From positions 1 through 10,372 of the forward strand of contig JAGHAO010000183.1 of the NCBI GenBank assembly GCA_021161495.1: a stretch of DNA of 10,372 nucleotides, in the 5' to 3' direction. Every line of letters starts with the position of its first letter. The first letter of the stretch is position 1. The notes under the pieces were generated by a model. That model saw only the letters and a program-made list of their open reading frames with translations, was not told where the DNA came from and ran no database searches. Shown here piece after piece: positions 1 through 5,834 of the stretch. Origin of the DNA: Caldisericaceae bacterium (GTDB lineage Bacteria > Caldisericota > Caldisericia > Caldisericales > Caldisericaceae). A program made the position numbers and the translations under genes.

Positions 1-94
1 AGGAAGCAATATTTGTAAAAATCTTTTCGGTAATATTGTTTTGAAGGCTTGGTAGGTTATGATTTATCTGATATTAATCTTACAAAAAAGAGAA
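1..94. other. unassigned left edge, possible tail of an upstream plus-strand gene
   Basis: No gene can be called here. Two plus-strand frames are open from the left edge and stop at 42-44 (frame 3, tail reading EAIFVKIFSVILF) and at 53-55 (frame 2). Either could be the last codons of a gene that begins outside the window. A gene ending here would fit the terminator-like hairpin just downstream. There is also an AT-rich inverted repeat (6-13 with 32-39) and a weak promoter-like pair, TTGTTT at 36-41 and TATGAT at 58-63 with a 16-nt spacer. I cannot choose between a gene end and a leader region. Confidence 0.2.
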
Positions 95-124
95 GCCCCC
101 TGGGGGATGGGGGGCATATTTTTT
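95..124. terminator. probable bidirectional rho-independent terminator
   Basis: GCCCCC at 95-100 pairs with GGGGGC at 110-115 around a 9-nt loop. It is followed by T119-T124 on the plus strand and preceded by an A-rich stretch (84-94), which becomes a T-rich tail on the minus strand. This form suits a terminator working in both directions, between an unseen plus-strand gene to the left and the minus-strand phospholipase-D-like gene to the right. The loop holds a second G run, so alternative pairings are possible. Confidence 0.6.
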
Positions 125-151
125 GATCTTTTTTAAAAAGGAGGAAGAAAT

Positions 152-187
152 GAAAGTTTTTAACTTTCAAGGTCTTTGCGCAAGACC
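152..187. repeat. two adjacent small inverted repeats
   Basis: GAAAGTT (152-158) and AACTTTC (162-168) form a 7-bp stem with a 3-nt loop. Two bases later GGTCTT (171-176) and AAGACC (182-187) form a 6-bp stem with a 5-nt loop. They lie about 30-65 nt past the stop codon of the minus-strand gene. On that strand they are followed by a pyrimidine-rich tract (RC of 138-150), so they may help end or stabilise its mRNA 3' end. Confidence 0.45.
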
Positions 188-218
188 GAAATGTATTATA
201 CGAAAATTTAATTTCCTG

Positions 219-1247
219 TCAAGGGTTTTTGTAAGAATTTTCAAAATCTTTATAAAACGTCGATACAATCTTATCTATTGCATCTTCATTCGAGACAAAA
301 ATCCCCACTTCCCTGTTATTTTTAAGAGAAGCATCGGAAAAATTAATCGAACCTACGTAAGCAACGGAACGGTCAATCACTACAACCTTAGCATGAACAA
401 AAGGATTATCGAGATATTTTACGTTAACAAAATTTTGAGAAAGATATTTTCCGGAGTCTCCGTTACTTGTGATAAACTTAGGGGAAGCAAGGATAACATT
501 TACTTTTACTCCGCTCTTTGCTTTCTTAATGAGAAGATTTTCCACATCGGCATTTTCCATCTCTTCCGCATAAATTAAGATTTCATTTCGTGCGGAATTA
601 ATCAACTCCTCCATTCTGGATAAAGAGTTCTCCGGGCTTACAATGAGTGCGCTCTCTTTGGGGGTATACGGCTTTCTATTCCAATCGCATTGAAAAATCT
701 TTTCAAGTTCGCCTACTTCCGGTTGCGCATCCGTAACAATTCCGAACTCTCTATTTTTCGTGAAAGAACTTTTTGTAAGGTTCATTGTGAGAATGTATCC
801 CGTTTTTCCGTCTATCACGAGAAATTTCGAATGGGTTAATTGATATGCACGGTTTGCCCATTTCGTTTCTACACCGTAATGGGACAGTTTGTCTTTCACG
901 GATTTGTTTGCACCATATCCCTTATAAGGATTTTCTTCTAAAAGTACTCTAACCTTCACTCCTCTTTTTTTGGCGTCTATAAGGGAATTTATCACATATT
1001 TGTCGGAGAGCATATAAACTTCCAGATCCACGCTCTTTTTTGCGTCTTTTATCGCGTCGGTTATGGGATAGTCATTGCTGTCCGGCTCCACGAATACCGT
1101 TGCGGTTTGAACCGCTCTCGGATAGTGTTGAGGGACGTAAACCGGAGAAAGTTGCGGAAAAAGTTTTCCGTAAATGAGGAAAGCAACAATCAATAAAAAT
1201 AATAGAAACAGATTAAAGTATGCCTTTTTATTATTATCTTGCTTCAT
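219..1247 (-). CDS. membrane-anchored phospholipase D-like (HKD) protein
   Basis: A 342-residue member of the phospholipase D superfamily with two HKD catalytic motifs, HSKFLVID (H139, K141, D146) and HAKVVVID (H285, K287, D292). Each is followed by an Asn and Glu that are usual in the fold (N156/E167 and N302/E313). Two HKD halves in one chain can form a complete active site for cleaving phosphodiester bonds in phospholipid or nucleic acid; the sequence does not tell which. Residues about 9-30 form one hydrophobic segment with few charges, so the enzyme is probably anchored in the membrane with its catalytic part outside. I chose the ATG at 1247 because AAAGGAG (1262-1256) stands 8 nt before it; the GTG at 1256 overlaps that site. 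It is the only gene read leftward and has its own promoter. The length and intact motifs suggest it is functional. Confidence 0.88.
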   Translation of the reverse strand: MKQDNNKKAYFNLFLLFLLIVAFLIYGKLFPQLSPVYVPQHYPRAVQTATVFVEPDSNDYPITDAIKDAKKSVDLEVYMLSDKYVINSLIDAKKRGVKVRVLLEENPYKGYGANKSVKDKLSHYGVETKWANRAYQLTHSKFLVIDGKTGYILTMNLTKSSFTKNREFGIVTDAQPEVGELEKIFQCDWNRKPYTPKESALIVSPENSLSRMEELINSARNEILIYAEEMENADVENLLIKKAKSGVKVNVILASPKFITSNGDSGKYLSQNFVNVKYLDNPFVHAKVVVIDRSVAYVGSINFSDASLKNNREVGIFVSNEDAIDKIVSTFYKDFENSYKNP

Positions 1248-1273
1248 TTGCCACACTCCTTTAAATTTTCTTT

Positions 1274-1303
1274 ATTATAACAAATTTTCTCTTTTGTTTG
1301 CAA
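1274..1303 (-). promoter_or_regulatory. sigma70-type promoter of the phospholipase D-like gene
   Basis: On the minus strand, TTGCAA (1303-1298) and TATAAT (1279-1274) are 18 nt apart. A TGT directly before the -10 box (1282-1280) makes it an extended -10. Transcription would start near 1267, leaving a leader of about 20 nt that contains the AAAGGAG ribosome binding site at 1262-1256. Confidence 0.7.
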
Positions 1304-1311
1304 TCGATTTA

Positions 1312-1326
1312 TGGTATTATTTTTGT
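1312..1326 (+). promoter_or_regulatory. extended -10 promoter giving a probably leaderless mRNA
   Basis: TGGTATTAT (1312-1320) is an extended -10 box. It ends 6 nt before the ATG at 1327, so the expected transcript start falls on or beside the start codon. No Shine-Dalgarno sequence lies upstream of that ATG, as expected for a leaderless message. The -35 region is weak (T-rich, 1292-1299), which extended -10 promoters tolerate. It would drive the TIGR04076-like gene and probably the genes after it. Confidence 0.55.
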
Positions 1327-1644
1327 ATGAAAGTAAAAGGGATTTATAAAATAAAAATAAGGGTAAAAGAAATTAGGGGCAAAGGTAAATGTGCCGCCGG
1401 CTTAAAAGTAGGCGACGAATTTGAAATAAACAAAAACGGGCAACCCGTTCCCATAAGCTTCTGTGCATGGGCATTCAATGCAATGTGGCCTTTTATAACC
1501 GCAATGCGCTACGGAGGCACGCTTCCGTGGGAAAAAGACCCTGATAAGGCTTATGTGGCTTGCCCTGATCCGGAGACAACGGTAATTTTTGAAATTATTC
1601 GAGAAAAAGACGAGGAAGATTACGAAGATTTACCCGCATTTTAA
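1327..1644 (+). CDS. small TIGR04076-like cysteine protein
   Basis: A 105-residue cytoplasmic protein that I match by memory of its motif pattern to the TIGR04076 family, whose function is unknown. Features seen are a KCAAGLKVGDEF segment (C22), a PISFCAWAF segment (C46), a GGTLPW motif near residues 63-68 and CPDP at 79-82 (C79), followed by an Ile/Val-rich strand and an acidic tail (residues 93-101). Three spaced cysteines with conserved Gly, Pro and Trp could support metal or cofactor binding, but this is inference. The ATG at 1327 is chosen because the promoter -10 box lies just upstream and because a longer version from 1174 would run through the divergent promoters and the opposite gene. 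It ends 2 nt before the ABC permease, so the two are probably translated in sequence. Confidence 0.75.
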   Translation: MKVKGIYKIKIRVKEIRGKGKCAAGLKVGDEFEINKNGQPVPISFCAWAFNAMWPFITAMRYGGTLPWEKDPDKAYVACPDPETTVIFEIIREKDEEDYEDLPAF

Positions 1645-1646
1645 GA

Positions 1647-3350
1647 ATGGATAAAGAAAGAATAAATGTAGAAAATCTTTTCCTGGAGCTCTTAATACTA
1701 TTTGCATTAATAGGGTTCGCATACGTATTTTACAAAAAGGAAGTTGCTTTGAATTCGGTTGTTGCCACGTTGTCCGTAAAGGATCTTCCTTATTATATGT
1801 TCAGATCCCTTATGAGGATGTTTTTTGCATATATTGCAGCGCTTGTTTTTTCGTTAATATACGGTTTCGCAGCGGCAACAAGTAAAAAAAGAGAAGCAAT
1901 TATGCTCCCGATTTTGGACATTTTGCAATCCGTCCCCGTGTTGGGGTTTTTCCCGGCTGCAATATTTTTCTTTATTGCAATTATTCCGAATAAAATCCTC
2001 GGTGTGGAAATTGCCTCAATATTTCTTATTTTCACCTCCCAAGTATGGAATATGGCTTTTGGTGTTTACGAGAGCATTACTACAATCCCAAAAGATCTGA
2101 AAGAAGCGTATAGTTTTTTTGACCCCCAGGGGCGCCTTGCTTTTTTCAGGCTTTACTTTCCCGCAACAATTCCGAAACTCATATACAATAGTATGGTGAG
2201 TTGGAGTAACGGCTGGTATTTTTTAGTTGCTTGCGAAATATTTGCAGTGGGGAACGCATCGTATCGTCTTCCCGGTATCGGAAGTTTCATAATGGAAGCG
2301 GCTTCGCAATCAAAAATATCTTTAACGCTGCTCGGAATTTCCACTCTTGTTGTGGTTATCGTTCTATTGGATTTGTTTATATGGAAGCCCTTATCCCAAT
2401 GGTCGCGAAGGTTTAGGTATAGTATGTCTCCCGGGGAAGAGGAGGAAACGGAAGTATGGGAAGTAGTAAGCATATTCTGGGAATTTGTGGGGAATATCGT
2501 AAGAAAAATAAGGAAATTTATATTTAAAGGGGAAGGGATACAGATATCGCGCATCCATTCCTTTTTTGAGAAGCATATTGTAAAGAAAACATTATTCTAT
2601 CTCAATAAAATTGTGTCTTTAATCATATTAATCCTTGCCGCAATTTTGTTTTACAAAATCTTTGTCGTGATCCCGAAATTTTTCGCGGATTTAAAAGCAA
2701 CGTATTTTCTGATCTCGGCAAAAGCAATCGGATACTCTTTTGTGAGGCTTTTGATAGCCTATTTGATTTCAATTGCTTGGACAATCCCTACCGCAGTGTT
2801 CCTGTTCTATCATCAGAAAAGCGCAAAAGTCCTGTCTCCTATTTTTCAAGTGCTTGCATCAATACCCGCTGTTTCCTTATTTCCCCTCATATTGTACTAT
2901 TTCATTAAAGTGCCGCACGGATTGGATATAACAGCCATTATTTTGATCCTAACCGGGATGCAATGGTACATTTTATTTAATGTGTACGGAGGATTAAAGG
3001 CAATCCCCAACGATCTGAAAGAAGTAGTGGATTCGATGGGGTTAAAGGGGTTGCTTAAATTCAAGAGGCTCTTACTGCCTGCTTCCCTCCCTTCTCTTAT
3101 GACCGGAACGATAACTGCTTGGGGAGGCGGATGGAACGCTTTAATTATTGCGGAATACATAGTCCTTAGCGGAAAAACGTATTCCGTTATCGGCATAGGC
3201 AGTTTGCTGGATAGTTCTCTTGCTCGGGGTAACCAAACTCTGTTTACAATTGCATTGTTTATGATGGTAATAACGATATTCCTCATAAACCATTTTGTTT
3301 ACAGGCCGCTTTATGATAAAATTTCCGAAAGGTTTAATATGGAGGCATAG
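1647..3350 (+). CDS. duplicated ABC transporter permease (NitT/TauT anion type, fused)
   Basis: A 567-residue inner-membrane protein made of two tandem binding-protein-dependent permease domains, about 12 hydrophobic segments in all. The halves (about 50-250 and 355-555) repeat the same landmarks: SVPVLGFFP/SIPAVSLFP, IPKDLKEAY/IPNDLKEVV, LYFPATIP/LLLPASLP, SWSNGW/AWGGGW and GIGSF/GIGSL. The EAA loop that contacts the ATPase is at 153-176 and 459-482. The second keeps the usual Gly (G465), while the first has Asp at that place (D159). The layout resembles the 'duplicated permease component' of anion transporters (COG4986). A charged linker, about residues 250-310, joins the halves. One chain can thus supply both permease subunits. 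The ATG has no clear Shine-Dalgarno site and follows the previous stop by 2 nt, so translation is probably coupled. Substrate is unknown, and no binding-protein gene is in the window. Confidence 0.88.
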   Translation: MDKERINVENLFLELLILFALIGFAYVFYKKEVALNSVVATLSVKDLPYYMFRSLMRMFFAYIAALVFSLIYGFAAATSKKREAIMLPILDILQSVPVLGFFPAAIFFFIAIIPNKILGVEIASIFLIFTSQVWNMAFGVYESITTIPKDLKEAYSFFDPQGRLAFFRLYFPATIPKLIYNSMVSWSNGWYFLVACEIFAVGNASYRLPGIGSFIMEAASQSKISLTLLGISTLVVVIVLLDLFIWKPLSQWSRRFRYSMSPGEEEETEVWEVVSIFWEFVGNIVRKIRKFIFKGEGIQISRIHSFFEKHIVKKTLFYLNKIVSLIILILAAILFYKIFVVIPKFFADLKATYFLISAKAIGYSFVRLLIAYLISIAWTIPTAVFLFYHQKSAKVLSPIFQVLASIPAVSLFPLILYYFIKVPHGLDITAIILILTGMQWYILFNVYGGLKAIPNDLKEVVDSMGLKGLLKFKRLLLPASLPSLMTGTITAWGGGWNALIIAEYIVLSGKTYSVIGIGSLLDSSLARGNQTLFTIALFMMVITIFLINHFVYRPLYDKISERFNMEA

Positions 3351-4111
3351 TGGAACTTTTAAAGCTAAAAGGGATTAAACAGTTATTTCCGTTAAAGCAT
3401 AAAGACGTGATAGTACTCGACGATATTAACATCTCGGTAGAAGAAGGAGAGTTTGTCGCGCTTGTAGGCCCCTCCGGTTGCGGAAAAAGCACATTGCTTA
3501 GAATCATTGCGGGGCTTGTAAAACCAAGTGCGGGAGAAGTTATATTCAAAGGTAAAAAAATTACCGGGATTAACCAGGACGTAAGTATAGTATTTCAAAC
3601 TTTCGGACTTTTGCCTTGGCTTGATGTAACGGAAAACATAACTCTCGGTTTGGAAGCACGCGGAATGAGTTTGAAAGAGAGGTTAAGAAAAGCATTTAAA
3701 TATATTGACCTTGTTGGTTTGGAAGGATTTGAGGAGGCGTATCCCAGGGAACTTTCAGGAGGTATGAAACAAAGGGTGGGTATTGCAAGAGCTCTCGTAA
3801 TGGAACCCGAACTGCTTCTTATGGACGAACCTTTTTCCGCATTGGATGCATTTACCGCCCAAAACTTGAGGGAAGAAATTTTAAGGTTGTGGGGTTCGGG
3901 GAACTTGTCTCTCAAATCAATAATTATGGTGACCCATAACATAGAAGAGGCGATATACCTTGCGGACAGAGTGGTTGTTCTTTCAACTCATCCGGGCAAA
4001 GTAATCGGCGACATACGCATCGATATGAAACGCCCGAGAGACAAAGACAGTGTTGAATTTACAAAACTTTATGATAAAATATACTCGATGGTCGTAACGG
4101 CCAAATTATAA
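3350..4111 (+). CDS. ABC transporter ATPase (NitT/TauT type)
   Basis: A 253-residue nucleotide-binding subunit with every expected motif: Walker A GPSGCGKST (40-48), Q-loop Q83 in VFQTFGLLPW, signature LSGGM (135-139) followed by KQR, Walker B LLLMDE (155-160), D-loop SALD (163-166) and switch H196. The pattern and length match the nitrate/sulfonate/taurine group, and it would power the preceding double permease. It starts at a GTG that overlaps the permease stop by one base (TAGTG), with GGAGG at 3341-3345. Its TAA stop (4109-4111) is the only stop between it and the next gene in the same frame. That next gene encodes the domain normally fused to this ATPase type, so this protein is one half of a split version. 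All catalytic motifs are present, so it should be active alone. Confidence 0.93.
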   Translation: MELLKLKGIKQLFPLKHKDVIVLDDINISVEEGEFVALVGPSGCGKSTLLRIIAGLVKPSAGEVIFKGKKITGINQDVSIVFQTFGLLPWLDVTENITLGLEARGMSLKERLRKAFKYIDLVGLEGFEEAYPRELSGGMKQRVGIARALVMEPELLLMDEPFSALDAFTAQNLREEILRLWGSGNLSLKSIIMVTHNIEEAIYLADRVVVLSTHPGKVIGDIRIDMKRPRDKDSVEFTKLYDKIYSMVVTAKL

Positions 4112-4119
4112 GGAGGTGA
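4110..4119 (+). promoter_or_regulatory. strong Shine-Dalgarno-like site without a start codon in range
   Basis: AAGGAGGTGA overlaps the ATPase stop codon and is a near-perfect complement of the 16S rRNA 3' end. The next start codon in use is the ATG at 4139, about 20 nt further, which is too far for normal spacing. A weaker AAGGGA (4127-4132) stands at a normal distance from that ATG. If the stop were read through, these bases would encode Gly-Gly-Glu in a linker. Confidence 0.5.
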
Positions 4120-4138
4120 ACCTTTTAAGGGAACTAAA

Positions 4139-4651
4139 ATGGATGATGTTGCACCGTTACCTGATGTGGAAATCGGAGAAATTATAGGAATGCTTGAATA
4201 TCTCAAAGAAGAAGGTGGCAGAACCGATATTTATGAAATTGCAGATGACGAAAATCTTGAAATCGACGATCTCGTCCCTATCATCAAAGTAGCAAGTTTG
4301 CTCGGCTTTGTAAGAGTTGAAAACGGAGATCTTATCCTTACGGATCTCGGAAAAGAACTCATAGAGGGCGACGAGAACAAAAGAAAATTGATTTTCAAAG
4401 AAGCGCTTAAAAAATTGCCGGCGTTCAAAAAAGTGATTGGTCTCTTGTTAAGCAATCCGAACCATACGATTGACAAAAGCGACCTTCTGAACCTTCTTAT
4501 GCAAGAAATGCCGAAAGACGAGGCTCTCGATACGCTGAAAAGTTTAATAAATCTCGGGAGGTATGCTGAGCTTATCGGGTATAACCCTGAGGACAAAGAA
4601 ATCTATCTGGACCAATTGAATCAAGATTCCGAAGAAGAGGAGATTAAGTAA
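4139..4651 (+). CDS. stand-alone AAA-associated C-terminal domain of an ABC ATPase
   Basis: A 170-residue soluble protein that resembles the AAA-associated C-terminal domain (PF09821 type) usually found behind NitT/TauT-type ABC ATPases. Recognisable parts are EIIGMLEYLKEEGGRTDIYEIA (first about 14-35; helix plus winged-helix-like turn), a strand pair ending in LILTDLGKELIEGD, the basic KRKLIFKEALKKLP segment and a GRYAELIGYNPED hairpin near 140-152. The tail is very acidic. The domain is thought to be regulatory, perhaps sensing a ligand or state of the transporter; that is inference. It is in the same frame as the ATPase, with 27 nt and no further stop between TAA and this ATG. The start is set by AAGGGA at 4127-4132. 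It overlaps ndk by one base (TAATG). It could be a natural split subunit or the result of a recent stop mutation. Confidence 0.78.
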   Translation: MDDVAPLPDVEIGEIIGMLEYLKEEGGRTDIYEIADDENLEIDDLVPIIKVASLLGFVRVENGDLILTDLGKELIEGDENKRKLIFKEALKKLPAFKKVIGLLLSNPNHTIDKSDLLNLLMQEMPKDEALDTLKSLINLGRYAELIGYNPEDKEIYLDQLNQDSEEEEIK

Positions 4652-5052
4652 TGATTAAAGAAACATTTGTAATGATAAAACCGGACGGAGTAAAAAGAAA
4701 ATTGATCGGAGAAGTGATAAAGAGATTTGAGCAAAAAGAAATGGAAATTACGGAACTAAAAATGAAAAGCCTATCACGCGAGGAAGCGGAAAAATTATAC
4801 GAAATGCATAAAGGAAAGGACTTCTTCGAAAAACTGATTAACTATACGATTTCCGGAAGAGTTGTTCTTATGAAAATAAGAGGGGAAGAAGCAGTGATGA
4901 ACTGCCGTATCGTGGTGGGAGAAACGTACCCGGAAAAAAGGCATGCAGGCTCGATAAGAGGTGATTTTTCCGCATATCTTACCGAAAACGTGGTGCATGC
5001 GTCGTCTTCCGATGAAGACGCAAAACGCGAACTCGGCATATTTTTCGGATAA
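4651..5052 (+). CDS. ndk: nucleoside diphosphate kinase
   Basis: A 133-residue enzyme, full length for the family, that transfers the gamma-phosphate of ATP to nucleoside diphosphates through a phospho-histidine and so balances the NTP and dNTP pools in the cytoplasm. Seen motifs are TFVMIKPDGVKR (K10), HKGKDFFEKLINY, SGRVVLM (Arg where Pro is common), RIVVGETYPE, GSIRGDF (101-106 region) and the active-site NVVHASSS with catalytic H116. The usual HASD reads HASS here. The start codon overlaps the stop of the preceding gene by one base, and the gene has no separate promoter that I can see, so it is probably translated with the ABC transporter genes. No terminator follows it. Confidence 0.95.
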   Translation: MIKETFVMIKPDGVKRKLIGEVIKRFEQKEMEITELKMKSLSREEAEKLYEMHKGKDFFEKLINYTISGRVVLMKIRGEEAVMNCRIVVGETYPEKRHAGSIRGDFSAYLTENVVHASSSDEDAKRELGIFFG

Positions 5053-5099
5053 ATTTTGATTTATAACGGAAACGTATTAGAATAAAAAGGGGTGGTAAT

Positions 5100-5834
5100 A
5101 TGAGAAAATTTTTGGGTTGGGTTGTTGTATTTTTGGTTGTCGTATCCGTTGCAACGGTTGCATTAGCGTCTTTCACGGACACGAAAATAGATGTGTCTTT
5201 TAGGAATATCCGTATAATACGTAACGGAACAGTAGTAAAATCCGAATTCGAACCGTTTATATATAACGGCCATGTGTATGTGGCGTTAAAAGATATCGCA
5301 AAAATTTTCTCGACACCCGTGGAATGGGATAGCGATACCAATTCCGTAATTCTTGGTTCGAAAACAAAAAAATATTATTCACTTGCCGAAATTCCTTTTA
5401 CGGAAGAAAAACTTGAAGAGCAACCTGACGGAAGTTTTGTAAATACCGGTTCTTCGTTTAATGAAGCCTTATCGGGCGTAAGGTTTGCCACGATAAACGG
5501 TGAAGTGTTCAAAGACTCCTTGCTTTTCGGAGGATCCGGAAAAGAATATTTTAAATTTCCTTTGGATCAAAAATTCGATTACCTCTCTTTTGTAGCCGGA
5601 GTAACCGACAATTCGATAGCCATAACTCCTGATGATTCCGTAACAATAAAAATATTCGGAGATTCCAAGTTGTTATACGCTTCCCCACCCCTGAAGCCGG
5701 GGAAAGGAGCCGTTTTCGTTAGAATCCCGGTAGGCAATGTAAATGTCCTTACCATAGAAAAAGACATTAACGGGAATTCAATATTAAATGCTGCTATTGT
5801 AAACGCTAAATTGACTGTTAAAAAGGAACAATGA
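5100..5834 (+). CDS. exported stalk-domain plus NPCBM-like domain protein
   Basis: A 244-residue secreted or cell-surface protein. Residues 1-23 form a signal peptide: basic start, hydrophobic core and an ALA site before S24. Residues about 28-86 resemble the stalk domain once named copper amine oxidase N-domain 1, with the typical pattern IYNGHVYVALKDIAKIF, then VEWDSDTNSVIL. Residues about 124-240 resemble an NPCBM/NEW2-type beta-sandwich, a carbohydrate-binding fold, through FKFPLDQKFDYLSFVAGV, VTIKIFGDSKLLYASPPL, VNVLTI and a closing AAIVNAKLTV strand. The likely role is binding envelope or extracellular glycan, without catalysis; this is inference from the domains. GGGGTGG at 5089-5095 is the ribosome binding site for the ATG at 5100. 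It follows ndk by 47 nt and overlaps the next gene by 4 nt (ATGA), so the two are translated together. Confidence 0.75.
   Translation: MRKFLGWVVVFLVVVSVATVALASFTDTKIDVSFRNIRIIRNGTVVKSEFEPFIYNGHVYVALKDIAKIFSTPVEWDSDTNSVILGSKTKKYYSLAEIPFTEEKLEEQPDGSFVNTGSSFNEALSGVRFATINGEVFKDSLLFGGSGKEYFKFPLDQKFDYLSFVAGVTDNSIAITPDDSVTIKIFGDSKLLYASPPLKPGKGAVFVRIPVGNVNVLTIEKDINGNSILNAAIVNAKLTVKKEQ

Noticed and set aside
123..578. A 151-residue plus-strand open frame with a good internal Shine-Dalgarno/ATG at 138-152
   Set aside because: From 219 on it runs antisense to the phospholipase D-like gene, which has both HKD motifs. The product shows no family I recognise. I kept only the start-site oddity as a finding.
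1248..1256. Upstream GTG start for the phospholipase D-like gene
   Set aside because: It overlaps the AAAGGAG site that is well placed for the ATG at 1247.
1174..1326. Longer N-terminus for the TIGR04076-like protein
   Set aside because: It would run through the divergent promoters and the start of the opposite gene, and the family resemblance starts at the ATG at 1327.
5056..5083. Promoter TTGATT / TAGAAT (16-nt spacer) before the stalk-domain gene
   Set aside because: The expected transcript start, near 5090, would fall inside the ribosome binding site, and the boxes are weak in an AT-rich stretch.
5053..5099. Terminator between ndk and the stalk-domain gene
   Set aside because: Only a 3-bp ACG/CGT pairing is visible, with no stable hairpin followed by a T-tract.
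1793..5341. Minus-strand open frames inside the ABC transporter, ndk and stalk-domain genes
   Set aside because: They lie wholly within strongly supported plus-strand genes (or span their ends) and show no recognisable domains or start signals.
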